DNA of 64,000 nucleotides from Microvirga sp. (GCA_022241475.1 JAKOMT010000003.1:143125-207124), one strand, 5' to 3'; shown: positions 42,152 through 50,292, counted from the first letter of the stretch. The notes: generated by a model not told the origin, from the letters alone. Numbers and translations: made by a program.

Positions 42152-43311
42152 GCAACACACTCGTTTCCGACGAAATCCGGATGGTGGTCGACACGGTTCG
42201 CCGGTTCGTCCGCGAGAAGGTCCAGCCGCTCGAGATGGAGGTCGAGGAGAACGCGGCCATTCCGCAGGACAAGCTCGCGACCCTCAAGCGCGAGGCGATC
42301 GACCTCGGCCTCTACGCGCTCAACATGCCCGAAGAGGCGGGCGGCGGCGGGCTCGGTACCTTCGACATGTGCCTCGTCGAGGAGCAGCTCGGCCAGACCT
42401 CCGACGCGCTCATCCGGCGCATCTTCGGCCAGGCCTATCCGATGCTGATGGCCTGCACGCCGGCGCAGCGCGAGAAATACCTCCACCCGGTCGTCACGGG
42501 CGACAAGATCTGCGCCATGGCGATCACGGAGCCCGGCGCGGGCTCAGACGCCGCCTCGATCTCGACGACGGCGCGGCTCGTGGACGGCGAGTGGGTGCTC
42601 AACGGCGGCAAGCATTTCATCAGCGACGGCGACATCGCCGATTTCACCATCGTGATGGCGCTGACCGATCCCGAGAAGCGGGCGCGGGGCGGGATCACGC
42701 TCTTCCTCGTCGACAAGGACACGCCGGGTTTCTCGGTGGCGCGCAAGCAGGCGATGATGGGCCATCGCGGCTACGGCCATGCGGAGCTGGTCTTCTCCGA
42801 TTGCCGCATTCCGCAGGATTCCGTGCTCGGCGAGGTCGGCGGCGGCTTCAAGCTCATCATGCAGAGCGTGTCCTCGATCCGTCTCTGCCATATCGGCGCG
42901 CGCTGCACGGGCATGGCGCAGCGCGTGCTCGAACTGATGCGCCAGCACGCGGCGACGCGGAAGCAATTCGGCCAGCCGATCGGCGATTTCCAGATGGTGC
43001 AGAAGATGATCGCGGATTCCGCGATCGAGATCTACGCAACGCGCAGCATGGTGCTCGACTGCGCCCGCGACATCGATCTCGGGCTCGATCCGCGGGACAA
43101 GGTGTCGATGATCAAGGTCTACGCGTCCGAGATGCTGGGGCGGGTGGCCGATCGCGGCATCCAGGTCTTCGGCGGCTACGGCTTCAGCAAGGATCTGCCG
43201 CTCGAGCGCATCTATCGCGACGCGCGCGTGACGCGCATCTACGACGGCACCTCCGAGATCCACCGGATGCTCATCGCCCGAAGCGTCATCAAGAACGGGC
43301 TCGCGATCTGA
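42148..43311 (+). CDS. Acyl-CoA dehydrogenase
   Basis: A 387-residue flavin dehydrogenase. Landmarks are YLHPVVTGDKICAMAITEPGAGSDAASIS (FAD/acyl site), a middle beta domain (VLNGGKHFISDGDIADFTIV), and the C-terminal ATRKQFGQPIGDFQMVQKMIAD, FGGYGFSKDLPLERIYRDARVTRIYDGTSEIHRM. The catalytic base is usually Glu in the YEGT motif; here the sequence reads IYDGTSE with Asp366, as in a subset of the family. It should introduce a 2,3-double bond into the CoA ester made by the upstream transferases. The ATG overlaps the upstream stop by four bases, and the MaoC genes follow. Confidence 0.94.
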   Translation: MSNTLVSDEIRMVVDTVRRFVREKVQPLEMEVEENAAIPQDKLATLKREAIDLGLYALNMPEEAGGGGLGTFDMCLVEEQLGQTSDALIRRIFGQAYPMLMACTPAQREKYLHPVVTGDKICAMAITEPGAGSDAASISTTARLVDGEWVLNGGKHFISDGDIADFTIVMALTDPEKRARGGITLFLVDKDTPGFSVARKQAMMGHRGYGHAELVFSDCRIPQDSVLGEVGGGFKLIMQSVSSIRLCHIGARCTGMAQRVLELMRQHAATRKQFGQPIGDFQMVQKMIADSAIEIYATRSMVLDCARDIDLGLDPRDKVSMIKVYASEMLGRVADRGIQVFGGYGFSKDLPLERIYRDARVTRIYDGTSEIHRMLIARSVIKNGLAI

Positions 43312-43332
43312 TCGCGGGCGAGGAGACGAACC

Positions 43333-43746
43333 ATGGCGCTCAAGAACCAGTTCACGCCGCCGAAGATCGGCGATGCGGTCACCTTCCGCAAAACGATGAC
43401 CGTCGCCGAGCAGGCGATGTTCACCGGCATCAGCGGCAATCTCGGGCCGCTCTACGTCGACCGGGTCAAGGCGCGGGACTCCGGGCTCGCCGACATGGCG
43501 GTGTTCGAACTCGCCGCCGCGTCGCTGCTGACCACCTGCCTCTCGCGCCTCGCGGGCCCGTGCCATCGCATCGAGCGGATCTCGACCTCGTTCGAGCGGG
43601 CCGTCCCCGTCGGCTCCTCGATCGAGGCCAGCGCGACGCTGACGGCGAGCGAGGCGGGCCGCCTCGTCTTCGCGCTCTCGCTCGCCTGCGACGGCGCGGC
43701 GCTTTCCACCGGCGAGGCGGTTCTCGTTCCCGCCTCGTCCGCGTGA
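43333..43746 (+). CDS. MaoC-like hot-dog protein lacking catalytic residues
   Basis: A 137-residue hot-dog-fold protein. In active MaoC/R-hydratases an Asp and a His lie in a T-G-D-x-x-P-x-H motif. The equivalent here is SGNLGPLYVD, with Asn36 and Tyr41 in place of the catalytic Asp and His. The downstream MaoC-like protein keeps both at the same residue numbers. It most likely cannot hydrate alone and is a structural or substrate-binding partner of the next gene product, as in heteromeric MaoC enzymes such as the mycobacterial ChsH1-ChsH2. Only 12 bases separate the two genes. Confidence 0.85.
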   Translation: MALKNQFTPPKIGDAVTFRKTMTVAEQAMFTGISGNLGPLYVDRVKARDSGLADMAVFELAAASLLTTCLSRLAGPCHRIERISTSFERAVPVGSSIEASATLTASEAGRLVFALSLACDGAALSTGEAVLVPASSA

Positions 43747-43758
43747 GCGGAGGCGGCC

Positions 43759-44265
43759 ATGTATGACGTCATACCCTTCGCCGATTTGTCCGTGGGCGAC
43801 CGCGCTTCCGTCTCCAAGACGATCACCGAAGCCGACGGCGCGCTCTACATCGCCGCGACCGGCGATTTCGGCCCGGTCCATATCGACGAAAGCTACGCGG
43901 CGGGCACGCGCTTCGGGCGTCGTCTCGCGCCGGGCGTGATGGTCGCGGCGCTCTGCACCAGCGTGCTGTCGGCCGAACTCGCGGGGGTGCTCGGCGTCTC
44001 GATCGAGGACCGGTTCTGGTTCACCGGGCCGGTCTTCTACGGCGACACGATCACCGTCGACGTGTGGATCGCCGAGATGGACCCCGAGACGCGGACGCTC
44101 GTCTGGGAAGCCTCCGCCGTCAACGAGGAGGGGCGCGAAGTGCTCAAGGCGCGCGCCACCCTGAAATATCCCAGACCCAAGAATCCCGACGCCAAGAATC
44201 CCGACGCCAAGAATCCCGAAGCCAAGAAGCCCGACGCCGAAAACCCAGACGCCAAGGTAGCGTGA
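43759..44265 (+). CDS. MaoC-like enoyl-CoA hydratase with repeat tail
   Basis: A 168-residue hot-dog protein with the complete hydratase motif ATGDFGPVHIDESYAAGTRFGRRLAPGVM (Asp36, His41). It follows its degenerate partner by 12 bases and should add water to the enoyl-CoA produced by the acyl-CoA dehydrogenase, giving a 3-hydroxyacyl-CoA or, with rearrangement, a 2-hydroxy compound. The last ~30 residues are a low-complexity tail of five K-N-P-D-A-type repeats encoded by 15-base DNA repeats, absent from usual MaoC proteins. The next gene starts five bases after the stop. Confidence 0.88.
   Translation: MYDVIPFADLSVGDRASVSKTITEADGALYIAATGDFGPVHIDESYAAGTRFGRRLAPGVMVAALCTSVLSAELAGVLGVSIEDRFWFTGPVFYGDTITVDVWIAEMDPETRTLVWEASAVNEEGREVLKARATLKYPRPKNPDAKNPDAKNPEAKKPDAENPDAKVA
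44179..44253 (+). repeat. Five tandem 15-base repeats in the MaoC 3' end
   Basis: Five in-frame copies of AAGAATCCCGACGCC, the last three with one or two substitutions, encode KNPDA, KNPDA, KNPEA, KKPDA and ENPDA just before the MaoC stop codon. The length is a multiple of three so copy-number changes keep the frame. Slippage here could vary the protein tail among strains. Confidence 0.85.
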
Positions 44266-44270
44266 CAATC

Positions 44271-45200
44271 ATGGACCATACCCACCTGCGCGGCGTCACA
44301 GTCGCGACAATCCTGCCCTTCGAGGCCTCCGGCGCCATCGACTGGAAGGGCTTCCGCCGCGTGTTGGAGTACTGCGCCCTGCCCGACGCCGTCGCGGCGG
44401 TCTTCGTCAATGGGCACGCCGGCGAGGCGACCTCGCTTTCGCAGGACGAGCGTTCCGATGTCATCCGCTTCACGCGCGAGGTGATCGGGCGCGACAAGCC
44501 GCTGCTCGCCGGCGTCGTCCCGCACGGGGTCGACGACGCCATCGCCCAGGCGCGCGCGGCGGAAGCGGCGGGCGCCGATTGCTACGTCATGTTCCCGCCC
44601 GCCGCGCTGGGCGGCGGGGCGGCGGCGACGCCCGACGCGCCGGTCGCCTATTACGGCGCGGTGACCTCCGCCGTCGATCTGCCGGCCTCGATCTTCCAGT
44701 ATGCGCTCGCCTCGGGCTTCGGCTACTCGACGCAGGCCCTCGTCGCGATCGCCTCGCTCCCGAAGGTGATCGCGGTCAAGGAGGGCAGCGCGACGATGCT
44801 CGCCTACGAGGAGAATTACCGGGCGATCAAGGCGAACTGCCCGAACGTCGCGGTGCTGCCTTCGAATTTCGACTGGTTCCTGCCGCAGCTCGCGGTCGGC
44901 GCCGACGGGCTGCTCTCCGGCCTCGCGAGCCTGACGCCGCACTGGCTGTCCGACCTCTGGAAGGCGTCGGAGGCGCTCGATCTCGCCGCCATGCGCGCCG
45001 CGAGCGACCGGCTGCATCCGATCGTTCGCACGGTCTACGGCGCGGCGCCGCTCATCGACATGCACACCCGCATCAAGGTCGGGCTGCGCGCGCTCGGGAT
45101 CATCGAGAACGCGCGCCCGCGCCTGCCGCTCGTCCCCGTGCGCCCCGAGATCGAGGCGGCGGTCGAGGCGGTGATCTCAAAGAGCGGGCTCAAGGCTTGA
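44271..45200 (+). CDS. DapA-family (dihydrodipicolinate synthase-like) lyase 1
   Basis: A 309-residue class I TIM-barrel lyase/synthase. Active-site landmarks: VNGHAGEATSLSQDER replaces the canonical GTTGE motif, and KVIAVKEGS contains the Schiff-base lysine (Lys170). The catalytic Tyr of DapA (in the LYN motif) is replaced by Phe in ASIFQYALASG, so the proton relay differs. Family members condense or cleave pyruvate or glyoxylate-type acids. It starts five bases after the MaoC gene and is followed by a paralogue. It probably cleaves or forms a hydroxy-oxo acid in the pathway; alternatives include decarboxylation or dehydration. Confidence 0.88.
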   Translation: MDHTHLRGVTVATILPFEASGAIDWKGFRRVLEYCALPDAVAAVFVNGHAGEATSLSQDERSDVIRFTREVIGRDKPLLAGVVPHGVDDAIAQARAAEAAGADCYVMFPPAALGGGAAATPDAPVAYYGAVTSAVDLPASIFQYALASGFGYSTQALVAIASLPKVIAVKEGSATMLAYEENYRAIKANCPNVAVLPSNFDWFLPQLAVGADGLLSGLASLTPHWLSDLWKASEALDLAAMRAASDRLHPIVRTVYGAAPLIDMHTRIKVGLRALGIIENARPRLPLVPVRPEIEAAVEAVISKSGLKA

Positions 45201-45240
45201 GCCCCACAAAGACAAGAACATCGCAGGGGGACCAACGACA

Positions 45241-46170
45241 ATGACCGACTTTCGCCAGACGCATCCCTGGGGCGGCGTCTACGCCTCGACCATCTGCCCG
45301 ATGCGTCCCGACGGCGCGATCGACGAGGCCGCGCTGTCGCGCCATCTCGACGCCGTCGTCAACGCCGAGGGCATGACGGGGCTCCTCGTCAACGGCCACG
45401 CGGGCGAGAACTACGCGCTCGACCGCGAGGAATTGTCGCTCGTTATCCGAACCGCGAGGCAGGTCTCGGGCGGGCGCAAGGTCGTCGCCGGCGTCAACGC
45501 GGAGCGAACGGACGTCGCGGCCATGCTGGCGAATGACGCCGCGAAAGCGGGCGCGGATTCCGTGATGGTGTTCCCGCCCTATTCCTGGGCGCTCGGCGCC
45601 GACGAGCGCGTTATCCAGGAGCATCACCGCGCGGTCGCCAAAGCGTCCGGTCTGCCGCTTTTCCTGTTCCAGGGCTCCGTGGGCTCGGGCCGCACGGCCT
45701 TCTCGGCGAAGACGCTCACGGGCCTCCTCGAAATCGAGAGCGTCGTCGGCATCAAGGAGGGCAGCTGGGAGACGGCGGCCTACGACGCCGTTCGGCGGCT
45801 GACGAAGCGCCTGCGTCCCGATGTCGGCGTCATGGCGTCCGGCGACGAGCATCTCTTTACGTGCTTCGCCATCGGCAGCGACGGCAGCCTCGTCAGCCTC
45901 GCGGCGGTCGCGCCCGAGATGATCGTCGCGCTGGAGCGCGCGGTTCTCGCCGGCGACATGGCGAAGGCGAGGGCGCTGCACGACCGGCTCTACGAGCTCG
46001 CGCGCATCGTCTACGGCGCGCCCGGTCATCTCGCCACGATGCGCCTCAAGACCTGCCTCGTGCTGCTCGGACGCCTCGCGGCGCCGACCTCGCGCACGCC
46101 GATCGAGTCGCTCTCGACCGACGAGGTCGACGCCCTGCGCGGCGCGCTGGTCACGGCGGGGCTTTTGTGA
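45241..46170 (+). CDS. DapA-family lyase 2
   Basis: A 309-residue paralogue of the preceding protein. It shares VNGHAGENYALDREE and the Schiff-base Lys172 in VGIKEGS, and again has Phe-Gln (FLFQGSVGSG) where DapA has Tyr-Asn. Both paralogues therefore belong to a non-canonical DapA subgroup, and two copies may act as a heteromer or on successive substrates. The stop shares one base with the ATG of the next gene (TGATG). The gene is full length and undamaged. Confidence 0.88.
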   Translation: MTDFRQTHPWGGVYASTICPMRPDGAIDEAALSRHLDAVVNAEGMTGLLVNGHAGENYALDREELSLVIRTARQVSGGRKVVAGVNAERTDVAAMLANDAAKAGADSVMVFPPYSWALGADERVIQEHHRAVAKASGLPLFLFQGSVGSGRTAFSAKTLTGLLEIESVVGIKEGSWETAAYDAVRRLTKRLRPDVGVMASGDEHLFTCFAIGSDGSLVSLAAVAPEMIVALERAVLAGDMAKARALHDRLYELARIVYGAPGHLATMRLKTCLVLLGRLAAPTSRTPIESLSTDEVDALRGALVTAGLL

Positions 46171-46472
46171 TGCCGCAGCTCCACATCGTCATGGTCGACG
46201 TCGAGGCCGGGGACGAGGAGGCGTTCAACCGCTGGTACGACGAGATTCACCTGCCGGATATTCTCGCCTGCCCAGGCTGGCTCTCGGCGAAGCGCTACGC
46301 CAGCCTCGAAGGCGGCCCGCGCTATGTGGCGGTCTACGAGATCACCGGCCCCGAGGCCTATGAGACGCCGGAATTTCATGCGATCAAGGGGTTCGGGCCT
46401 TTCGAAGGTCGCGTCTCGAACTTCAGACGGCTGCGCCTGTCGCCGATCGGGGAGCGGGCCGTTTCGGGATGA
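46170..46472 (+). CDS. Small DUF4286-like / EthD-like protein
   Basis: A 100-residue protein with HIVMVDVEAGDEEAFNRWYDEIHLPDILACPGWLSAKRYASLEGGP. WYDEIHLPDIL is typical of dimeric alpha-beta barrel proteins of DUF4286/EthD type, found with many degradation clusters. A longer relative at 32072-32734 opens this cluster. Translation is coupled to the DapA-like gene. Function is not known; ligand binding or a small isomerisation/dehydration step are the options. Confidence 0.82.
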   Translation: MPQLHIVMVDVEAGDEEAFNRWYDEIHLPDILACPGWLSAKRYASLEGGPRYVAVYEITGPEAYETPEFHAIKGFGPFEGRVSNFRRLRLSPIGERAVSG

Positions 46473-46506
46473 CGGCCTCGGGGCCAGCGTCAGCAACGGA
46501 GCCGGC

Positions 46507-47427
46507 ATGAATCTGAGGCAGCTCGAAATCTTCAGCGCGGTGATGCGTTTCCGCACGACCATCGCCGCCGCCGAAGAATTGTCGATGTCGCAATCGGCCG
46601 TCAGCAACGCCATCAAGCACATGGAATCCCAGCTCGGCTTCCGGCTGTTCGAGCGGGTGAGCAACCGGCTCGTGCCGACGCAGGAGGCGAAGATCCTCCT
46701 CGACGAAGCCGAACCGCTGTTCATGCACCAGCAGGCGCTCAACCAGCGCGCCGCCGACTTGCGCGCGGGGCGCATCGGGCGCGTGCGGGTGGTGGCGACG
46801 GCGGAACTGTCGGAATCCATCCTGCCCGGCGTGATGATGAAGTTCCTCACCGCGCACCCCTCCGTCTACCTCTCGCTCGACACCCGTCCGCTGGAGAGCG
46901 TGCTCGACGCGGTCGAAACCGGGCTCGCCGATATCGGCTTCGGCATGGAGGCGCATGACCGCCACGGGCTGACGCTCGTGCCGATGGCGGATCTGACGAC
47001 GGTTTGCGTTTGCGAGGCGAACGGGCATCTCGCCTCGCTGCCCTTCGTCACCCCCGCCGACCTGCGTGATTTCCGCCTCGTGGCGCCCCAGACGTCGAAC
47101 AGCATCGGACTATTGATCGCCGACGCGTTCGAAAAGGCCGGGACGCCCTACTCGCCCACGGTCGAGACCCGCTTCCTCAACGTCGCCGCGCGTCTCGTGC
47201 AGGAGGGCTGGGGCACGGCGCTTCTGGACGAACTGACCGTTTCGTCGGGCCGCTACGCCGATCTCGCCATCCGTCCGTTCCAGCCGGCCGTGCGCCTGCA
47301 CCTGTCGGCGATCTTGCCCAAGCAGCGTCTGCCCTCCCGGCTGACGAGCGATTTCCTCGACGTCTTCAAGGGGGAAGCGGAGCGCCGTCTGGCCGCAGTC
47401 CAGGGCCGGCATCCGGGGACGTCCTGA
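46507..47427 (+). CDS. LysR-family regulator of the catabolic cluster
   Basis: A 306-residue LysR protein. The HTH occupies residues ~1-60 (TTIAAAEELSMSQSAVSNAIKHMESQLG), and the effector domain has VVATAELSESILPGVMMKFLTAHPSVYLSL and a terminal RLVQEGWGTALLDEL segment. It lies 34 bases after the cluster's last enzyme gene on the same strand, so it may be transcribed with it as feedback control or from its own promoter. It is the only regulator encoded in the 32-48 kb block and a candidate binder of the AATATCATAA elements (inference). Confidence 0.9.
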   Translation: MNLRQLEIFSAVMRFRTTIAAAEELSMSQSAVSNAIKHMESQLGFRLFERVSNRLVPTQEAKILLDEAEPLFMHQQALNQRAADLRAGRIGRVRVVATAELSESILPGVMMKFLTAHPSVYLSLDTRPLESVLDAVETGLADIGFGMEAHDRHGLTLVPMADLTTVCVCEANGHLASLPFVTPADLRDFRLVAPQTSNSIGLLIADAFEKAGTPYSPTVETRFLNVAARLVQEGWGTALLDELTVSSGRYADLAIRPFQPAVRLHLSAILPKQRLPSRLTSDFLDVFKGEAERRLAAVQGRHPGTS

Positions 47428-47570
47428 GCCGCTTTCGGCAAGGACGCCGGCGGACGCCCGGGCAGGGACGCCGGCATGGCGCCCGTCCGGGGATCGCCGT
47501 TCTCCCATAGCCATCGCGCCTGATCGGATTCTAAATGGCCCTCGTGAAACACCATGAGGAGGGTTCGGGT

Positions 47571-47957
47571 ATGGATGACGCGATGTTCGAGAAGGGGCTG
47601 AAGATCCGCCGCGAGACGCTGGGCGCCGCCTATGTCGACAAGGCGATCGCGAGCGCCGACGACTTCACGCAGGAGGTCCAGGAACTGGTCACGACCTATT
47701 GCTGGGGCGAAATCTGGGGTCGCGAGGGCGTCGACAGGCGCACCCGCTCGATCATCAACCTCGCCCTGCTCAGCGCCCTCAATCGGCCTCACGAACTGGG
47801 CCTGCACGTGCGCGGCGCGATCAACAACGGCCTGACCAAGGACGAGATCAAGGAGGTCCTGCTGCAGGTCGGGATCTATTGCGGCGTCCCCGCGATGATC
47901 GATTCGTTCCGCGTCGCCAAGACCGTTCTCGCCGAGATCGAAAAAGAGAACGGTTGA
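47571..47957 (+). CDS. Carboxymuconolactone decarboxylase-family protein
   Basis: A 128-residue CMD-family protein. The start at 47571 follows AGGAGGG at eight bases; an earlier ATG at 47535 lacks a site. Family features: GLKIRRETLGAAYVDKAIASADDFTQEVQELVTTYCWGEIWGREGVDRRTRSIINLALLSAL, and HELGLHVRGAINNGLTKDEIKEVLLQVGIYCGVPAMIDSFRVA. It lacks the CXXC of AhpD peroxidases, so a decarboxylase or related lactone role is likelier. It follows the LysR gene by 143 bases and may belong to the catabolic cluster, or to a beta-ketoadipate-like branch. Confidence 0.88.
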   Translation: MDDAMFEKGLKIRRETLGAAYVDKAIASADDFTQEVQELVTTYCWGEIWGREGVDRRTRSIINLALLSALNRPHELGLHVRGAINNGLTKDEIKEVLLQVGIYCGVPAMIDSFRVAKTVLAEIEKENG

Positions 47958-48029
47958 CCAGCTTGCGCTTGCGCCCCTTTCGCCCGTAGATTCGCGCATC
48001 GGCGCAGGGCGTCGCGGGACGGGCGAACC

Positions 48030-48995
48030 ATGAGCGGGCTGCTGGCTCTTCTCGACGACGTCGCCGCGATCGCGAAGGTCGCGGCGGCTTCCCTCGACGA
48101 TATCGTCGGACAGGCGGCGAAGGCCGGCGCCAAGGCGGCCGGGGCCGTGATCGACGACGCCGCGGTGACGCCGAAATATCTGAGCGGCTTCGCTCCGGCG
48201 CGCGAACTGCCGATCGTCTGGCGCATCGCCAAGGGCTCCCTGCGCAACAAGCTTCTGATCCTGCTGCCTGCCGGGCTGCTGCTTTCCGCCTTCGCGCCCT
48301 GGGCGATCAATCCCCTGTTGATGCTCGGCGGGGCCTATCTGTGCTTCGAGGGCGCGGAAAAGGTCGCGCACGCGCTCTGGCCGCACGACGCGCACGCGCA
48401 CGAGACGACGGCGGAGCTCCTCGACGCCGCGCATCTCGAAGAGGCGCGGGCCGCCGGCGCGATCAAGACGGACTTCATCCTCTCCGCCGAGATCATGACC
48501 ATCGCCCTGGCGGCGATCCCCGAGGGCTCGATCTGGATGGAGGCGGCGACGCTCGCCGCCGTAGGAATCGGCATCACCGTGTTGGTCTACGGCGGCGTCG
48601 CGCTGATCGTGAAGGCCGACGATGTGGGCCTGCACATGGCCCGGCGCGGAAGGCTCGCGACCACCCGCTTCGTCGGCCGCGCCGTCGTCAAGGGCATGCC
48701 CGGCTTCCTGAAGCTCCTGACCACGGTCGGCACGGCGGCGATGCTCTGGGTCGGCGGCTCGATCGTCATTCACGGGCTGGAGACGCTGGGCGTCGCGCAG
48801 CCCGGCGGCGTCATTCACGACATCGCCCTCGCGGCGGGCGAATCGGTCCCGCAGGCGGCGCGCGGCGCCGTCGAGTGGATCGCCAAGGCGGCGATGGACG
48901 GCGTCTTCGGCCTCGCGCTCGGCCTCGCGCTCATTCCCTTCGCCGCGAAGGTCGTCACGCCGCTTCTGGCGATCCTGCCCCGCCGCGCGGCCTGA
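48030..48995 (+). CDS. DUF808 (YedI-like) inner-membrane protein
   Basis: A 321-residue membrane protein of the DUF808/YedI family. It has SGLLALLDDVAAIAKVAAASLDDIVGQAAKAGAKAAGAVIDDAAVTP at the N-terminus, a hallmark of the family, then SLRNKLLILLPAGLLLSAFAPWAINPLLMLGGAYLCFEGAEK and several further spans, ending in a LIPFAAKVVTPLLA span. Function is unknown. It is not obviously linked to the neighbours: it lies between the catabolic cluster and the second TRAP operon, with which it converges (13 bases between stop codons). Confidence 0.9.
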   Translation: MSGLLALLDDVAAIAKVAAASLDDIVGQAAKAGAKAAGAVIDDAAVTPKYLSGFAPARELPIVWRIAKGSLRNKLLILLPAGLLLSAFAPWAINPLLMLGGAYLCFEGAEKVAHALWPHDAHAHETTAELLDAAHLEEARAAGAIKTDFILSAEIMTIALAAIPEGSIWMEAATLAAVGIGITVLVYGGVALIVKADDVGLHMARRGRLATTRFVGRAVVKGMPGFLKLLTTVGTAAMLWVGGSIVIHGLETLGVAQPGGVIHDIALAAGESVPQAARGAVEWIAKAAMDGVFGLALGLALIPFAAKVVTPLLAILPRRAA

Positions 48996-49008
48996 AGGGC
49001 CGGCTCGG

Positions 49009-50292
49009 TCAGAGGCCGGTGGCGCGTGGCAGCCAGGTGACGATCGCCGGAACGAAGGTGAGCAGCAGCAGGACGCCGATATAAGCGAAGAAGAAGATCG
49101 GCATCTCCCGCACGAGATCCGACACCCGCAACTTCACGGCGGACGAAACCACGAAGAGCAGGCTGCCGACCGGCGGCGTGATCAGCCCCACCGTCAGGTT
49201 GACGATCACGACGATGGCGAAATGCGTCGGGTCGATGCCGAGCGAAAAGGCGATCGGCGCGAGGATCGGGACGAGGATCATCACCCCCGGAAGGGGGTCC
49301 ATGAACAGGCCGAAGATCAGAAGCAGCACGTTGATCGCGAGCAGGAACACGATCGGCGAAAGGTCCCAGGACACGATGATCTGCGCCAGCGTCTGCGGCA
49401 CGCCCTCGATGATGAGGATCCAGGCGAAGGCGCGCGCGGCCGCGAGGATGAGCAGGATCGCGGCGGTGACGATCCCGGCGCGCAGGATGATCGAGGGCAG
49501 GTCGCGCAGCCGCAGCGAGCGGTAGATGAACAGCCCGCACAGGAGGGCGTAGAACACGGCGACGACGGAGGCCTCGGTCGGCGTGAAGATTCCGCTGCGG
49601 ATGCCGCCGATGATCAGCACGATCAGGAACAGGGCCGGCAGCGCGAAGAATGTGGTCCTGACCATCTCGCGCCAGCCCGGACGCGGCGCGTCGCTGCGGT
49701 AGTCGCGCTGGCGCGACACCCGCCAGTTCACGAGGCAGAGGACAGTGGCGATGAGCAGGCCCGGCAGGATGCCCGCCATGAACAGCCCGATCACGGAGAC
49801 GCGCTGGTCCTGCATCGCGTAGATGATCATGATGATCGAGGGCGGGATGATCGGGCCGATGACGGCGGCCGAGGCGGTGAGCGCGCCGGAATAGGCGCGG
49901 CTGTAGCCGCCCTTCTCCATCATGCGCACCATCATCGCGCCGGGGCCGGCGGCGTCGGCGAGGGCCGAGCCAGAGATCCCCGCGAACATCGTCGACGAGA
50001 GAACGTTGGCGTAGCCGAGCCCGCCGCGCAGATGGCCGACGAATTGCGACGCGAAGCGCAGGAGCACCTGCGTCATGGCGCTGCCCGTCATCAGCTCGGC
50101 CGCGAGGATGAAGAACGGCACGGCCATCAGCGGGAAGCTGTCGAGGCCGGAGAACATCTCCTTGACCACCACGATGGCGGGGTAGTTGCTGCCGAAGATG
50201 ACGGCGGAGAACGACCCGATCGCGAGCGCGAACGCGACCGGCGTGCCGAGAATCAACAGGGTGAAGAAGGATATGAAGAGGATCACCGCCAC
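49009..50292 (-). CDS. dctM: TRAP transporter large permease DctM
   Basis: A 427-residue DctM protein. Landmarks: TPVAFALAIGSFSAVIF, FSGLDSFPLMAVPFFILAAELMTGSAMTQVLL, FAGISGSALADAAGPGAMMVRMMEKGG, IGPIIPPSIIMIIYAMQDQRVSV, the FTPTEASVVAVFYALL second-repeat motif, and NLTVGLITPPVGSLLFVVSSAVKLRVSDLVREM near the end. It pairs with dctQ 24 bases upstream and the dctP gene beyond it. Transport is Na+-coupled. The substrate is inferred to be an organic acid; no enzyme gene in this operon narrows it further. Confidence 0.96.
   Translation of the reverse strand: MAVILFISFFTLLILGTPVAFALAIGSFSAVIFGSNYPAIVVVKEMFSGLDSFPLMAVPFFILAAELMTGSAMTQVLLRFASQFVGHLRGGLGYANVLSSTMFAGISGSALADAAGPGAMMVRMMEKGGYSRAYSGALTASAAVIGPIIPPSIIMIIYAMQDQRVSVIGLFMAGILPGLLIATVLCLVNWRVSRQRDYRSDAPRPGWREMVRTTFFALPALFLIVLIIGGIRSGIFTPTEASVVAVFYALLCGLFIYRSLRLRDLPSIILRAGIVTAAILLILAAARAFAWILIIEGVPQTLAQIIVSWDLSPIVFLLAINVLLLIFGLFMDPLPGVMILVPILAPIAFSLGIDPTHFAIVVIVNLTVGLITPPVGSLLFVVSSAVKLRVSDLVREMPIFFFAYIGVLLLLTFVPAIVTWLPRATGL

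Noticed and set aside
10532..48818. Other long opposite-strand frames, for example 15609-16988, 17008-19392, 36594-38555, 42544-44268 and 47253-48818
   Set aside because: All overlie well-supported genes, have no ribosome sites at their starts and show the same charged, repetitive composition typical of reverse frames in high-GC genomes.
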